From the NCBI RefSeq assembly GCF_030345795.1, contig NZ_JAUALB010000001.1, positions 1,855,001 to 1,919,000 on the forward strand: a stretch of 64,000 nt of DNA, given 5' to 3'. Origin of the DNA: Micromonospora sp. WMMA1363. Lineage in GTDB: Bacteria > Actinomycetota > Actinomycetes > Mycobacteriales > Micromonosporaceae. The stretch's first letter is position 1. The number at the start of each line of letters is the position of its first letter. The translations under genes were made by a program, and so were the position numbers. This document shows positions 8,520 to 17,166 of the stretch, piece by piece. The notes beneath the pieces were generated by a model. The model did not search any database, was not told where the DNA came from, and was given only the letters and a program-made list of their open reading frames with translations.

Positions 8520-9160
8520 CCTACTACAAGTTCCTGGCACGCGGCGGTGTCGGGCCGTTCTCCGGGCAGTCCTGGTCGTCGGATTGGCTCGTCGTTCCCG
8601 ACGTGGTGCCCTGTGTGCGTGGCCTGCACGCCTGCCGGGTCAGCGACCTGCCCTACTGGATGCACGACGAGCTGTGGCGGGTGGAACTCGACGGGCCGGT
8701 CACCGAGGTCGGCCGCAAGGTGGTGGCCCCGCGCGGCCGGCTGTCCACGCGGGTCGAGGCGTGGGATGTCGCGGCGGCGGAGGCCTTCGTGCGGGCCTGC
8801 GTGGCTCGGGTCGCCGGGCATGCCGCGGACGAGTGCGGTGAGCTGGACGACGGTTCGCTGCGCGAGGTCGCGCGGCACCTGACCGACTCGTCGGGCGGGG
8901 CGGCGCCGCTGGCCGGCGTGCGCGATCTCGCGCTGAGCCGCCAGGGGGCGGCCGCCGGTGCGGGCCGGTCGATCGCGGCCCGGGTCTGCGGGCTCCTTGT
9001 GGACGCCGTCGACATGGCGGGCGGGTACCCGGTGGTGGCGCTCGGATACGTTGCCGCGCGGGCGGCGCAGACCCGGCCGCTCGGCGCCGGCGGGGACCGT
9101 CACGACGCGGAACGGCGCTGGCAGGTCGGGTGGCTCACCGAACGGCTGGAACTGGTCTGA
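8516..9160 (+). CDS. Conserved actinobacterial protein of unknown function
   Basis: A 214-residue protein whose ATG overlaps the anti-sigma-like stop (ATGA), so it is the third gene of a tight unit. The N-terminus (YYKFLARGGVGPFSGQSW ... VRGLHACRVSDLPYWMHDEL, then WRVELDG) is a conserved pattern in actinomycete proteins of unknown function that often sit near regulatory genes. The C-terminal half is Ala-rich and helical. I see no catalytic motif, signal peptide or membrane segment. It could be the effector or sensor partner of the sigma-like protein; that is inference. Confidence 0.6.
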   Translation: MTYYKFLARGGVGPFSGQSWSSDWLVVPDVVPCVRGLHACRVSDLPYWMHDELWRVELDGPVTEVGRKVVAPRGRLSTRVEAWDVAAAEAFVRACVARVAGHAADECGELDDGSLREVARHLTDSSGGAAPLAGVRDLALSRQGAAAGAGRSIAARVCGLLVDAVDMAGGYPVVALGYVAARAAQTRPLGAGGDRHDAERRWQVGWLTERLELV

Positions 9161-9173
9161 CCGGACTGTGGCG

Positions 9174-12100
9174 TCAGCCGACCGGGTTCACCGCGGTCCC
9201 GTCGGCCGGTCCGTCGGTGCGGTTGATCCGGTCGATCCGGACGGCCAGTTGGTCGATCCGGTCCAGGTCGGTCAGCGCGTCCCGGTCCACGTCCTCGGTC
9301 ACATTCGCCCAGTGGTCGGTGAACTCCGACGTGCGCCGGTGCAGATCCGAGATCGCCGGGCCGCGCGGGAACAGCTTCCCTGCCAACTGCGCCAGGGCGG
9401 CCGTCCGCGACCCCGGCTCCAGCCCGGACGGGATGCTCAGCTCAGCCCGCCACTGCTCGACCAGTGACGCGTCCGGTACGTCCGCACCGATGGGTCCCAC
9501 CAGCGCAGTCATGATCGTGTGCCGCTCGGGATGGCCGGCCCATGCGGCCGCCTTCCCCGCCGCGAACTGGCTCATCTCCTGATAGAACCGCTGAGTGTAC
9601 TCGTCGGGTGGGTTCACCGAGTCGTTCAGGGTGTTGGTCGCCTGCTGCAGGAGAAACGCGTGTAGGACGGCCCGGCCGTACTCCTGGGCCGCGGTGACGG
9701 GATCATTCGCCAGAAGCAGGTCACCCAGACAGCGGTGCAGGTTGGCCTGGAGTTCCGGGTCCTCCTCCCCGTCGGCCACCAGTGTCCGCATCTGGGCGCA
9801 GGCCTGCCGGATGTGGGCTGCCGCCGACACGCGGTCCCCCGCTGCCCTGGCGATGTCGGCCCACTCGAAGTAGAAGTACGACAGGAACACCTGATCGTCG
9901 AGGTCGACCAACTCCGGCTCCAGGCTTCGGTACTCCGCCTCGGCCCGGTCGAGCTGGCCGTTGTACCAGTGCGCGTGCGCGGTGAACAGCCGCAGGTAGA
10001 GCCAGGCGGTCCGGCGCACCTGTTGCGCCTTGTCCGACAGGGCTGGATTTCGCCATCCCTGCCGCAGGCCGCACAGGTCGCCGATCGTCCGAAGCGCCTG
10101 CCGGACCTCCGTCCAGTGCCCACCCGGCGGCTTGTCCGCACCGGGCGGATAGTTGTCCTGGAAGCGGATCAACTGCTCCAGCAGGGAGCGGTCACGCTCG
10201 TCCCGGATCGCCCGGCCCCAGCTCTCCAGCAGTTGGTGGCAGAACGGGAAGTCGACGTAGAGGCCCCACCACCAGAACGCCTCCATGAAGAGCACGACGA
10301 ACTGTGCCCGGGTCAGTGGCCGCTCGTCGGACAGCTGCGCCGAGTGGAAGAGCCAATCCGTCTCGTACATCTGCCAGACCGGATTCTCGTACTTCAGCCA
10401 GGAGCCGTACGGCCGGTCGGCCGCGTCCTCCAACGAGGAGATCAGGTCGTAGTAGTAGGTGGCTGCTCGCCGGTGGACGCTCGCCCACCGGTCCGGCTGG
10501 AACTGCCGCACGTCGTCCGACAACCTCGGCCGGATGAAGTCGTGCAGCCGGAACCGTCCGGCGACCGGCAACGGATCGAGCAGGCCGAGCCGGTTGATCC
10601 GCTCGACGGCCGCGCTGACGGCGGCGCCGTCCATCGCCGGCTCGGCGTCCTCCATCAGGTGCCGGAGCATGGGTACGTCGAACGTGTTCAGCAGCGCCGC
10701 AGTCTCGACCGTCCGCCACACCCCTGGATGCCGATCCGGCTTGATGACCTTTCGGACCAGCCTGGCCGGGTCGAGGTCACCCTCGGTCGAGAGCTGGGCC
10801 AGCATCGCCCGTAGCCCGCCGGGACGACTCGCCTCGGCGCGCCGCCCGTGAATGAGGTGGATGACCAGGTTGAGACCGGACGGGTGTCCGCCGGTGAATC
10901 CCCAGACCACCCGAGCCAGTTCGGGACTGAGGTCGTCTCCGAAGTGGTACAGCAGGTAGGCGTCGACCTCGGACAGCGTGAACCGGGGCAGCGTCTCGGT
11001 CCGCTCCGGGTCCAGGGCTCCGCGCCCGTGCTCGTGGTATTCGCGGGGGATCATCGGCAGCACGACCGCCGTGTTGGGCAGCTGGGCGGCGAGCGCCACG
11101 AACCACTGTCCCACCGCGTCGTCGATGAGCGTCTCGAAGCCGTCGAGTAGCAGGACGGTTGGCCGCCCGGCCCGCCACACCGTCCAGTCGTCCAGGAACG
11201 CCCTGTCGATCCGCTGTTGGGCGTTGCGCAGCCGTTCCTCGGGGCTCTGCCCGTCGGTCGGGCGGGCTTGGTTGACGTTGACATTACTGATCCTGGACCG
11301 GAAACCGCCGGCCTCGACGACCACCCGCTGTGGGGGCATGGTCTGGGCCACCGTCATCGACTTCTCCACGGCGGCCGTGAATCCAGCAAACCGCTGGATG
11401 ACCTCCTTGACGAGATCCCCCAGCAGCGCGGTCGACTTGTTCAGCACCTGGTGGAGCGAGGCGGCGGTGGCCGCCGCGCCGTACTGACCGCTGTACGTCT
11501 CGTCCAGCCCGCGCCCGACGAACGAGACCTCCGAACAGGCTGGGAGAATGTCGACGTCGGGGAGTTCCCGCCGCAGGTCCGCACGCAGCTGGCGCAGGAA
11601 GGCGGACTTGCCCATGCCGTGCCCGCCGAGCACGACGAAGATCCCCGACACGTCCGTCCGGATGCCGGTGAGAACCCGGCGCAACTGTTCGTCCCTGCTG
11701 ATCAACCCATCCCGGACCCGCACCTCAGACCGGGCGGTCGCCCCGACGTCCGCAGCCGGCACCGCCGGCCCCCCGCCAACCGCTGGTGGTGCGCGATCCG
11801 CCACCGGCACCGTGCGCGCCGCAGGCCGGATGTCGTCGGCCGGTCCGGGCTGGACGGGAATCTGGTCGGTGATCCGTACGCCCTCGACACGTCCCCAGCT
11901 ACTCGCGGTGATCTCATCGCCAGCCTTCCGGCCGGCGATCTCCACATCGCGGATCTTCCCGCCGAGCCAGGCCCGGACGGTGTGCCCGAGGCGCGCGGTC
12001 CGCCCGCGCGCCGCGCCCTGCGCGAGCGCGGCGACGGCACCGAGGAGGCTGCCCACGCCGGCCAGCCAACTCGCCACCTCCAGGCCGCCCCGGCCGAACA

Positions 12101-12188
12101 CCACCGCCACCACGCCGAGCGCGACCGCCGCCACGAACGTGACCGCCAGGTACGCTGTCCGTACTCTGCGCTTACCCACGTCGCCCAT
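9174..12188 (-). CDS. Large membrane-anchored STAND-type NTPase with helical repeats
   Basis: 1004 residues. Two hydrophobic segments at about 12-32 and 37-57 anchor it in the membrane. A P-loop NTPase follows: GGHGMGKSAF (Walker A, about 188-197), PTVLLLDGFE (Walker B, about 345-355) and a winged-helix-like region ending in LHDFIRPRL. From about 560 on the protein is built of helical repeats typical of TPR/STAND sensor arms. STAND proteins are signal-transducing switches that assemble on ligand binding; several are anti-phage or developmental. No separate effector domain is evident, so the membrane segments may be the output. It converges with the DUF gene ending at 9160, 13 bases away. Confidence 0.75.
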   Translation of the reverse strand: MGDVGKRRVRTAYLAVTFVAAVALGVVAVVFGRGGLEVASWLAGVGSLLGAVAALAQGAARGRTARLGHTVRAWLGGKIRDVEIAGRKAGDEITASSWGRVEGVRITDQIPVQPGPADDIRPAARTVPVADRAPPAVGGGPAVPAADVGATARSEVRVRDGLISRDEQLRRVLTGIRTDVSGIFVVLGGHGMGKSAFLRQLRADLRRELPDVDILPACSEVSFVGRGLDETYSGQYGAAATAASLHQVLNKSTALLGDLVKEVIQRFAGFTAAVEKSMTVAQTMPPQRVVVEAGGFRSRISNVNVNQARPTDGQSPEERLRNAQQRIDRAFLDDWTVWRAGRPTVLLLDGFETLIDDAVGQWFVALAAQLPNTAVVLPMIPREYHEHGRGALDPERTETLPRFTLSEVDAYLLYHFGDDLSPELARVVWGFTGGHPSGLNLVIHLIHGRRAEASRPGGLRAMLAQLSTEGDLDPARLVRKVIKPDRHPGVWRTVETAALLNTFDVPMLRHLMEDAEPAMDGAAVSAAVERINRLGLLDPLPVAGRFRLHDFIRPRLSDDVRQFQPDRWASVHRRAATYYYDLISSLEDAADRPYGSWLKYENPVWQMYETDWLFHSAQLSDERPLTRAQFVVLFMEAFWWWGLYVDFPFCHQLLESWGRAIRDERDRSLLEQLIRFQDNYPPGADKPPGGHWTEVRQALRTIGDLCGLRQGWRNPALSDKAQQVRRTAWLYLRLFTAHAHWYNGQLDRAEAEYRSLEPELVDLDDQVFLSYFYFEWADIARAAGDRVSAAAHIRQACAQMRTLVADGEEDPELQANLHRCLGDLLLANDPVTAAQEYGRAVLHAFLLQQATNTLNDSVNPPDEYTQRFYQEMSQFAAGKAAAWAGHPERHTIMTALVGPIGADVPDASLVEQWRAELSIPSGLEPGSRTAALAQLAGKLFPRGPAISDLHRRTSEFTDHWANVTEDVDRDALTDLDRIDQLAVRIDRINRTDGPADGTAVNPVG

Positions 12189-12359
12189 TGTGGAAGTGGG
12201 GTGCGAACCCGTCGATCAGGTCTTCGTGTCACGACCGGGGCGACAAGGCCGCTCGTCGATCCGCCCGTTCCGCCGCCGGGAAGCCGGGTCGGTCCCGCCG
12301 ACGCGCCCGAAAGTCCGACAAGCCGCTGGTCGAGACCGGCGCGGACGATCTCCAGGACG

Positions 12360-12968
12360 TCATCCGACGCCTTCTTCGCCGGGACCGTCCACGGGCTTCG
12401 GCGACTCGTCGAGCGGCGCACCGGTCTGGGACGAGACGAGTTCGGCGTGGGCGCCGCCGGCCCGCAGGAGCTGGTCGTGACTACCTTGTTCGGCGATCCG
12501 GCCGTCGCGCATCACGACGATCGTGTCCGCGTGTCGGATCGTCGACAGGCGATGGGCGATGACGAAGGTGGTGCGACCCGCGCGCAGCGCCGCCATGCCC
12601 TGCTGCACCAGCGCCTCGGTGCGGGTGTCGACCGACGCCGTGGCCTCGTCCAGGAGCAGCAGGGCCGGTTCGGACAGAAAGGCGCGGGCCAGGGTGACGA
12701 GCTGTTCCTCGCCGGCGCTGAGGGCGGTCAGATCCTCGTCCAGCATCGTGCCGTAGCCGTCCGGCAACGTCCGGACGAAAGCGTCCAGGCAGGTCGCACG
12801 GGCCGCGTCGATCACGTCCGCGCGGGTGGCGTCCGGCCGGCCGTAGGCGATGTTCTCCGCGATCGTCCCGGCGAACAGCCAGGTGTCCTGCAACACCATG
12901 CCGATCCGGGGGCGCACGTCGGCCCGGGTCATCGCGGTGGCGCTGTCCGGGCTGGACTTCGGCGGCAT
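12360..12968 (-). pseudogene. C-terminal fragment of an ABC exporter ATPase
   Basis: The frame encodes the second half of an ABC ATPase of the exporter type: Q-loop in VLQDTWLFAGTI, a variant signature LSAGEEQ in place of LSGGQ, Walker B and D-loop in LLLLDEATASVD, and the H-loop in IAHRLSTI. The membrane domain and Walker A are missing; homology begins around base 12940 with no family-like sequence before it. It cannot hydrolyse ATP and is a remnant. It abuts a fragment of an unrelated gene on the other strand. Confidence 0.85.
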
Positions 12969-12994
12969 GCCACGAAACGCTACGTTGATGTGTC

Positions 12995-13390
12995 GTGACC
13001 GTCGAGGAGGATCCGGCCGCCGTCCTGGCCGCCACCGCGTGGGCCGACGACGACATCGTGATGGCGATCGAGCACCGCGCCTTGCCGCTGTGGGGGGTGC
13101 AGTTTCACCCGGAGTCGATCGGCACGGTCGGCGGGCACCAGTTGCTGGCGAACTTCGCCACGCTCACCGAGCGGCACCGGCCGGTCCGGCCGGTCGTCCA
13201 GCTGTCCGCTCCCGCCGCGACGCCGGCCGCCGTCGCAGTCGCGCCCGAGCGGGTCCGCCGGCTCGAGGTTCTGGTCGAGGCCATGGACACCCGCTGGGAC
13301 GCCGAGGTCGCCTTCGACCGCCTGATCCGTGCCGGTGAACACCCGTTCTGGCTCGACAGCCCGGGCCTGGCTGTCCGGCACCACCGCCGC
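12995..13390 (+). pseudogene. Internal fragment of a PabA-PabB (aminodeoxychorismate synthase) fusion gene
   Basis: The frame contains the end of a class I glutamine amidotransferase (IVMAIEHRALPLWGVQFHPE, with the catalytic His-x-Glu, then LLANFATL) and, after a linker, the beginning of a chorismate-binding synthase (EVAFDRLI, then HPFWLDS). This is the junction region of fused PabA/PabB. The nucleophile Cys region and the whole catalytic synthase domain are absent. After about 13370 the frame is antisense to a gmd start. It is a short piece, not a gene. Confidence 0.75.
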
Positions 13391-13399
13391 GCTCAGGGC

Positions 13400-13441
13400 G
13401 TCCTGGCCGGTGATTCCGGTGATCAGCGCACGCCTGGCCAT
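13400..13441 (-). pseudogene. gmd: First codons of a GDP-mannose 4,6-dehydratase gene
   Basis: From ATG 13441 (preceded by GAGGGGAAAG) the minus strand reads MARRALITGITGQD, the strongly conserved N-terminus of Gmd with its NAD(P)-binding start. After these 14 codons the similarity stops and the sequence becomes the reverse strand of the PabA/PabB fragment. It is a breakpoint scar of 42 bases. Confidence 0.6.
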
Positions 13442-13529
13442 GTCTTTCCCCTCACCGTCGACCGCCGACGCCGGTGACGCTACGACCCGCCGGACCGGCA
13501 GATTCCCTGGACTCGGCAAGCATCTCGGG

Positions 13530-14201
13530 TTACTTGATGAAGTCCTCGACGACCTTCGGCGGCCACACGCCCACGTTCAGTACGCCCATCGAGTACGCCC
13601 GCGAGACCAGGGCGGCCCGGTTCGGCACCTTGAGCTTCCGGAGCAGCCCGGAGACGTGGTATTCGACTCCCTGACGGCTCAGGTAGAGCCGTGCGGCGAG
13701 CGGGACAGTGGAGATGCCGGCCGCGATGCCTTCCAGGATCTTGGCGTCGATCTTGCTGAGGATCTTCTTGCGGCCGATGACCACCGACTCGGCGAGCGCC
13801 TCGGCGCCGGCCGGGCGCATCAGGACGAGCACGCCGGTGGCGTCCGGGGCGCCGCCCTGCACCGCGACACCGGTCAGTGTGCCGGTGAGCGGCTCGTCGC
13901 CTTGCCGGATGGCGATCATCCGACTGGCGAAGCGATGGTGCTTGCCTTCCACCAGGTGCGCCAGGCTCCGCATCATCGGCGTCTGGACGCTGGGGTGGAT
14001 CAGGTCGGCGAAGCGCCGGCCGCACAGTTCCGCCGAGGTCTCGCCGAAACGACGGAAGAACTCCGGGTTGGCGTGCCGGATGGCCAGGGTGCGGTCGAGG
14101 TGCGCCATGCACATACCCGGTTCGTCGGCCGAACGAAGCGCCTCCAGCACGGCGTTCTCGTCGGCGACTTCTGCGGAATGCGCGATTGATGCGGAAAACA
14201 C
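13530..14201 (-). CDS. PAS-LuxR transcriptional regulator
   Basis: A 223-residue regulator. An N-terminal PAS domain (about 20-130) is followed by a LuxR-type helix-turn-helix (about 150-215: ILEGIAAGISTVPLAARLYL, then VEYHVSGLLRKLKVPNRAAL). This is the PimM-like layout, known from pathway-specific activators of polyketide clusters. GTG 14201 follows GGAGG. It is intact although remnants lie on both sides, so selection seems to keep it. It may control the metabolite genes that start at 18.6 kb; this is inference from position only. Confidence 0.8.
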   Translation of the reverse strand: MFSASIAHSAEVADENAVLEALRSADEPGMCMAHLDRTLAIRHANPEFFRRFGETSAELCGRRFADLIHPSVQTPMMRSLAHLVEGKHHRFASRMIAIRQGDEPLTGTLTGVAVQGGAPDATGVLVLMRPAGAEALAESVVIGRKKILSKIDAKILEGIAAGISTVPLAARLYLSRQGVEYHVSGLLRKLKVPNRAALVSRAYSMGVLNVGVWPPKVVEDFIK

Positions 14202-14790
14202 GACGAGCCTCCATGTATCAGTGTCAGCATCATTGGCCTTCCCGACTCGCGGCAGCGTAAGACGGAATTGTTTCCGGCGTACCCCGGCCCGTCGGCCTCG
14301 ATCCGGGCATCACAGTAGGATCACGGGCGCAAGGATGTCAATCGATGCGGTCACCTATTCGGTCGACCTTCTCGGCGACGGTCAACGGTTCGGTGCACGG
14401 CGGGGAAAAACCTCACGCGGTACGGTGCGGTCCCGTCATTCCGCCCCTCCGTATCGCCTGTAGTCGCAGCTCAAGACGCCTTCCACCTGGGACTCGAACG
14501 CACCGAAGTGGACCCGGACCACCCTCGACACCAACCGGCGAGTAAATCACTGGACGTACACGAGCAAATCACTGGACGTACAGATGTGGGCCGGGTTAAA
14601 AGATTGCAAGATTCCTTTGACAAAGACGTGTGACTGTCGGAAACCGAGTCTGTAGCCGGCCGAGCACGGAACGTTCACATCCATGTAAACGAATATATAG
14701 TCGAGAATGCGTAAGAATCCGCCACTCGCCCGGCACGCCGCCCAACCGCCTGGCCGCAGCGGGAAACGCGCGGACAGGACGGGCACTTAT
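14202..14790. other. Intergenic region upstream of the PAS-LuxR gene
   Basis: About 590 bases with lower GC from 14530 to 14710. It contains the 22-bp tandem repeat at 14539-14582 but no supportable gene. It is the likely promoter region of the PAS-LuxR regulator. Confidence 0.4.
14539..14582. repeat. Two tandem copies of a 22-bp unit
   Basis: 14539-14560 and 14561-14582 are identical except for one base (T/C at unit position 5); the shared core is AAATCACTGGACGTACA. The repeat lies about 340 bases upstream of the PAS-LuxR start. Repeats spaced by two helical turns often bind regulators, but no protein can be named. Confidence 0.6.
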
Positions 14791-14829
14791 CTAATCTTCT
14801 TCACCAGCGCGAGAATGTCCTGGAAGGCG

Positions 14830-15603
14830 GTCGGCGTGACCAACAATCAGCGTGCAGGGCGCGGATCCGGATCGGCGCCGGACACCACGTCGATCAGCCC
14901 GGCCCGGCCTGTCACCTTCAGCTTCCGGTAGCAGCCGGTGAGATGTTTCTCGACCGCCCGGCGGCTGACGTGCAGCAGGGCTGCGATCTCCTGATTGGTG
15001 AGCCTCGGGCGACGAACGAGCAACCAGTCTCTCCGTCTTGGTCAACGTGACGTCCACGACCGCCGGACCGCCGGGAGATCTGTTCGCCCATGTCCGCCAC
15101 CGCGGTCGCGGAGCGCCCAGATCGTGCGCCACCCGGCGGAACAGGTCGACCACCGCCGGACGGTCCACGTTCAGCACCGTCGGGGCGATGCGCAGGGCCG
15201 CCGCGGCCCGGTCTCGGGGGTCGCCGAAGAGGGGCACAGCCTGCGCGACCAGTCGCTCGACAGTCTCCGGTTCCCGATCACCGTACGCGTCGGCCAGATC
15301 CAGCAGCAACCGAGCCCGGTCCGATCCCAGCTCGGAGGTATCCAGCAGGGCGCGCCGCAGATACTCTACCGCGGCGTCCGCGGCCCCGCGCGCCTGCGCG
15401 GCGGACGCCCGGGCCAAGCTGCGGACCAGCGTGTTCTGGCCGTTGCCGCAGCGCCCGGAGAGGGTGGAGAAAGAGGCGCGACCCTCGACTGCGGCGTGCA
15501 GAATAGTGATCAACTGCTGCTCGCCCGCCTGCCGCTCGATCAGTGCCGGATCGGCGACGGCCGGGGCCGTCACGGCATGGCATGGCCGGCGCGAGGCACT
15601 CAC
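14830..15603 (-). pseudogene. Decayed LAL-type LuxR regulator
   Basis: The upstream part encodes the start of a LAL regulator with a ruined P-loop (GRCGNGQNTLVR), followed directly by helical-repeat sequence normally hundreds of residues later (AADAAVEYLRRALLD, LLLDLADAYGD). After about 15130 the frame is lost, and a LuxR helix-turn-helix appears in another frame ([20 protein letters not shown] at about 15002-14943, then [12 protein letters not shown]). A normal LAL protein has about 900 residues; most of the middle is deleted. It cannot be functional. Confidence 0.75.
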
Positions 15604-15834
15604 CCGCAGGCCGACCCTTGCGACCTGTCACCCGCCCATCATGCGCACAATAGATCTAGGGATGTACCCGTAGATGAACCCGAAAGTCTGGGGTATGTCG
15701 GCTCTTCTCGAGGTTGGCTTCCGCGCCATCATGTGATGGAACAGCGTCCACTGCGGATAGGGAAATTGCTAGATTCGGCGCTGCCCGCGCAGCACCCCGG
15801 CGATCCGGGGCACGGCGATGTCAGACTGACGGCC

Positions 15835-16583
15835 ATGACGCCGATGGAGAGTCTGGCGCTGACCAACTACGGGCACTTCACCACGATGCGGGTGGAGGAC
15901 GGCGGAGTCCGCGGGCTCGGCCTGCATCTGCAGCGGCTAGTCACCGACTGTGACACGCTGTTCGCCGTCGAGTTACCCACCGACCTGGTCCGCGCGCGAA
16001 TCCGCGAGGCGATCGCGGACCACCCCGGACCGGTCACCGTCCGGGTCACGGTCACCGATCCGGATCTGCCGATCACCCACCCGGCCGCGCCCGCCACGCC
16101 CCGGTCTTCGTCACCACCCGCCCGGCCGCATCGCCGCCGCGACCGATGCGGGTGCGCTCGGCGCGCTACATCCGCGACCTGCCGGCGGCGAAACACACCG
16201 GCCTGTTCGGTGCCCTGCACGAACGCCGCCGGGTCCAACTCGACGGCTACGACGACGCCCTGTTCACCAGCTCGGACGGGCTGATCGGTGAGGGCGTCAC
16301 CTGGAACGTGGGCTTCTTCGACGGCGACAGCCTGATCTGGCCGATGGCCGACGTGCTGCCCGGCGTCACCGCGCGGCTGATCGCCGGAGCGTATGACGGC
16401 CGGCAACGCACCGAGCCGGTCGCGCTCTCCCGGCTGTCCGGTATGGCCACCGCCTTCGCCACCAACGCGGCAGTCGGTCTGTGCCCCCTGGACTCGATCG
16501 ATGCGTCTGGCTTCGACACCGGCCACCCTGTCCTGGAACTCCTGCGCGAACAGTACGAGGCGATCACGCCGGAGAGGATCTGA
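15835..16583 (+). pseudogene. Class IV (branched-chain/ADCL-like) aminotransferase homologue, frameshifted
   Basis: Two frames together make one fold-type IV PLP protein: ALTNYGHFTTMRVEDG ... VTVRVTVTD in the first frame (to about 16098), then RYIRDLPAAKHTGLFGAL and EGVTWNVGFFDGDSLIWPMA in the second (from about 16146, ends 16583). One G missing near 16101-16104 (CCCCGG-TCTTCG) would restore a single frame of about 250 residues. Starts at ATG 15835 or 15844. It contains an in-frame TTA codon. Whether the shift is real or a sequencing error cannot be told here. Confidence 0.75.
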
Positions 16584-17166
16584 CGACCGTAGGCTCGGGC
16601 GGCAGCTGAACCGGCGCCCGAGCGGCGACACGTACTTCCCGCTACCCCTACCACGAGGAACAAGACGGTCGAGCCGAACGGACGACCGGGAACCGGGCCC
16701 TCCTGACGGATCGGGGCCAGTAGACCTATTCCATCGGGCGCAGCCACGGGCTGCAGGTCGAGAAGGTCGAGCACCGCGCACACCGCCCGCCGCAAGCACG
16801 CTCTCACCAGCGGGTGACGCCAGCCACGCGGACCGGGCACCGCAGCCACGTCACGAACCGGCTGCGCTGTCTTCCTCGGCGACCGTAGCGCCCTTGCACC
16901 TGTCACCGATCTGGATGTGGTGCGAACGGCGCAGGAAGGCACTGCGCGTGTTGATCGACGAGTACAAGCGGGCCGCGTAGCCGAACCCGCGTTCTCGAAC
17001 GGTACAGGGGTGGCCCGCCTTGACGACGGACCCGATAGTCGGTTGCCGGCGACGGTGAACACCGGAACACTTGGCGGCATGACGTTCTGAGGGCAGCACC
17101 TTCGTCGCCGCCGCGCCATCGCGATCGGCGGCCGTCCACCCCACCTCTGGCGAGAAGTGAGCGTCC
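16584..17166. other. Region without a recognisable gene
   Basis: About 580 bases between the aminotransferase homologue and the rtcB-like gene. Several frames are open but none has family-like sequence or consistent codon bias. A frame ending LRVLIDEYKRAA at 16980 looks like the end of a lost gene. I cannot name it. Confidence 0.35.

Noticed and set aside
6746..9103. Open frame of 785 codons on the minus strand
   Set aside because: It lies antisense to four well-supported plus-strand genes, has Pro/Arg/Gly-rich low-information sequence and no domain. High GC makes such shadow frames common.
16584..17166. Integrase or transposase in the gap before the rtcB-like gene
   Set aside because: Translations of all frames gave no catalytic motif or recognisable block; only a gene-end-like tail remains.
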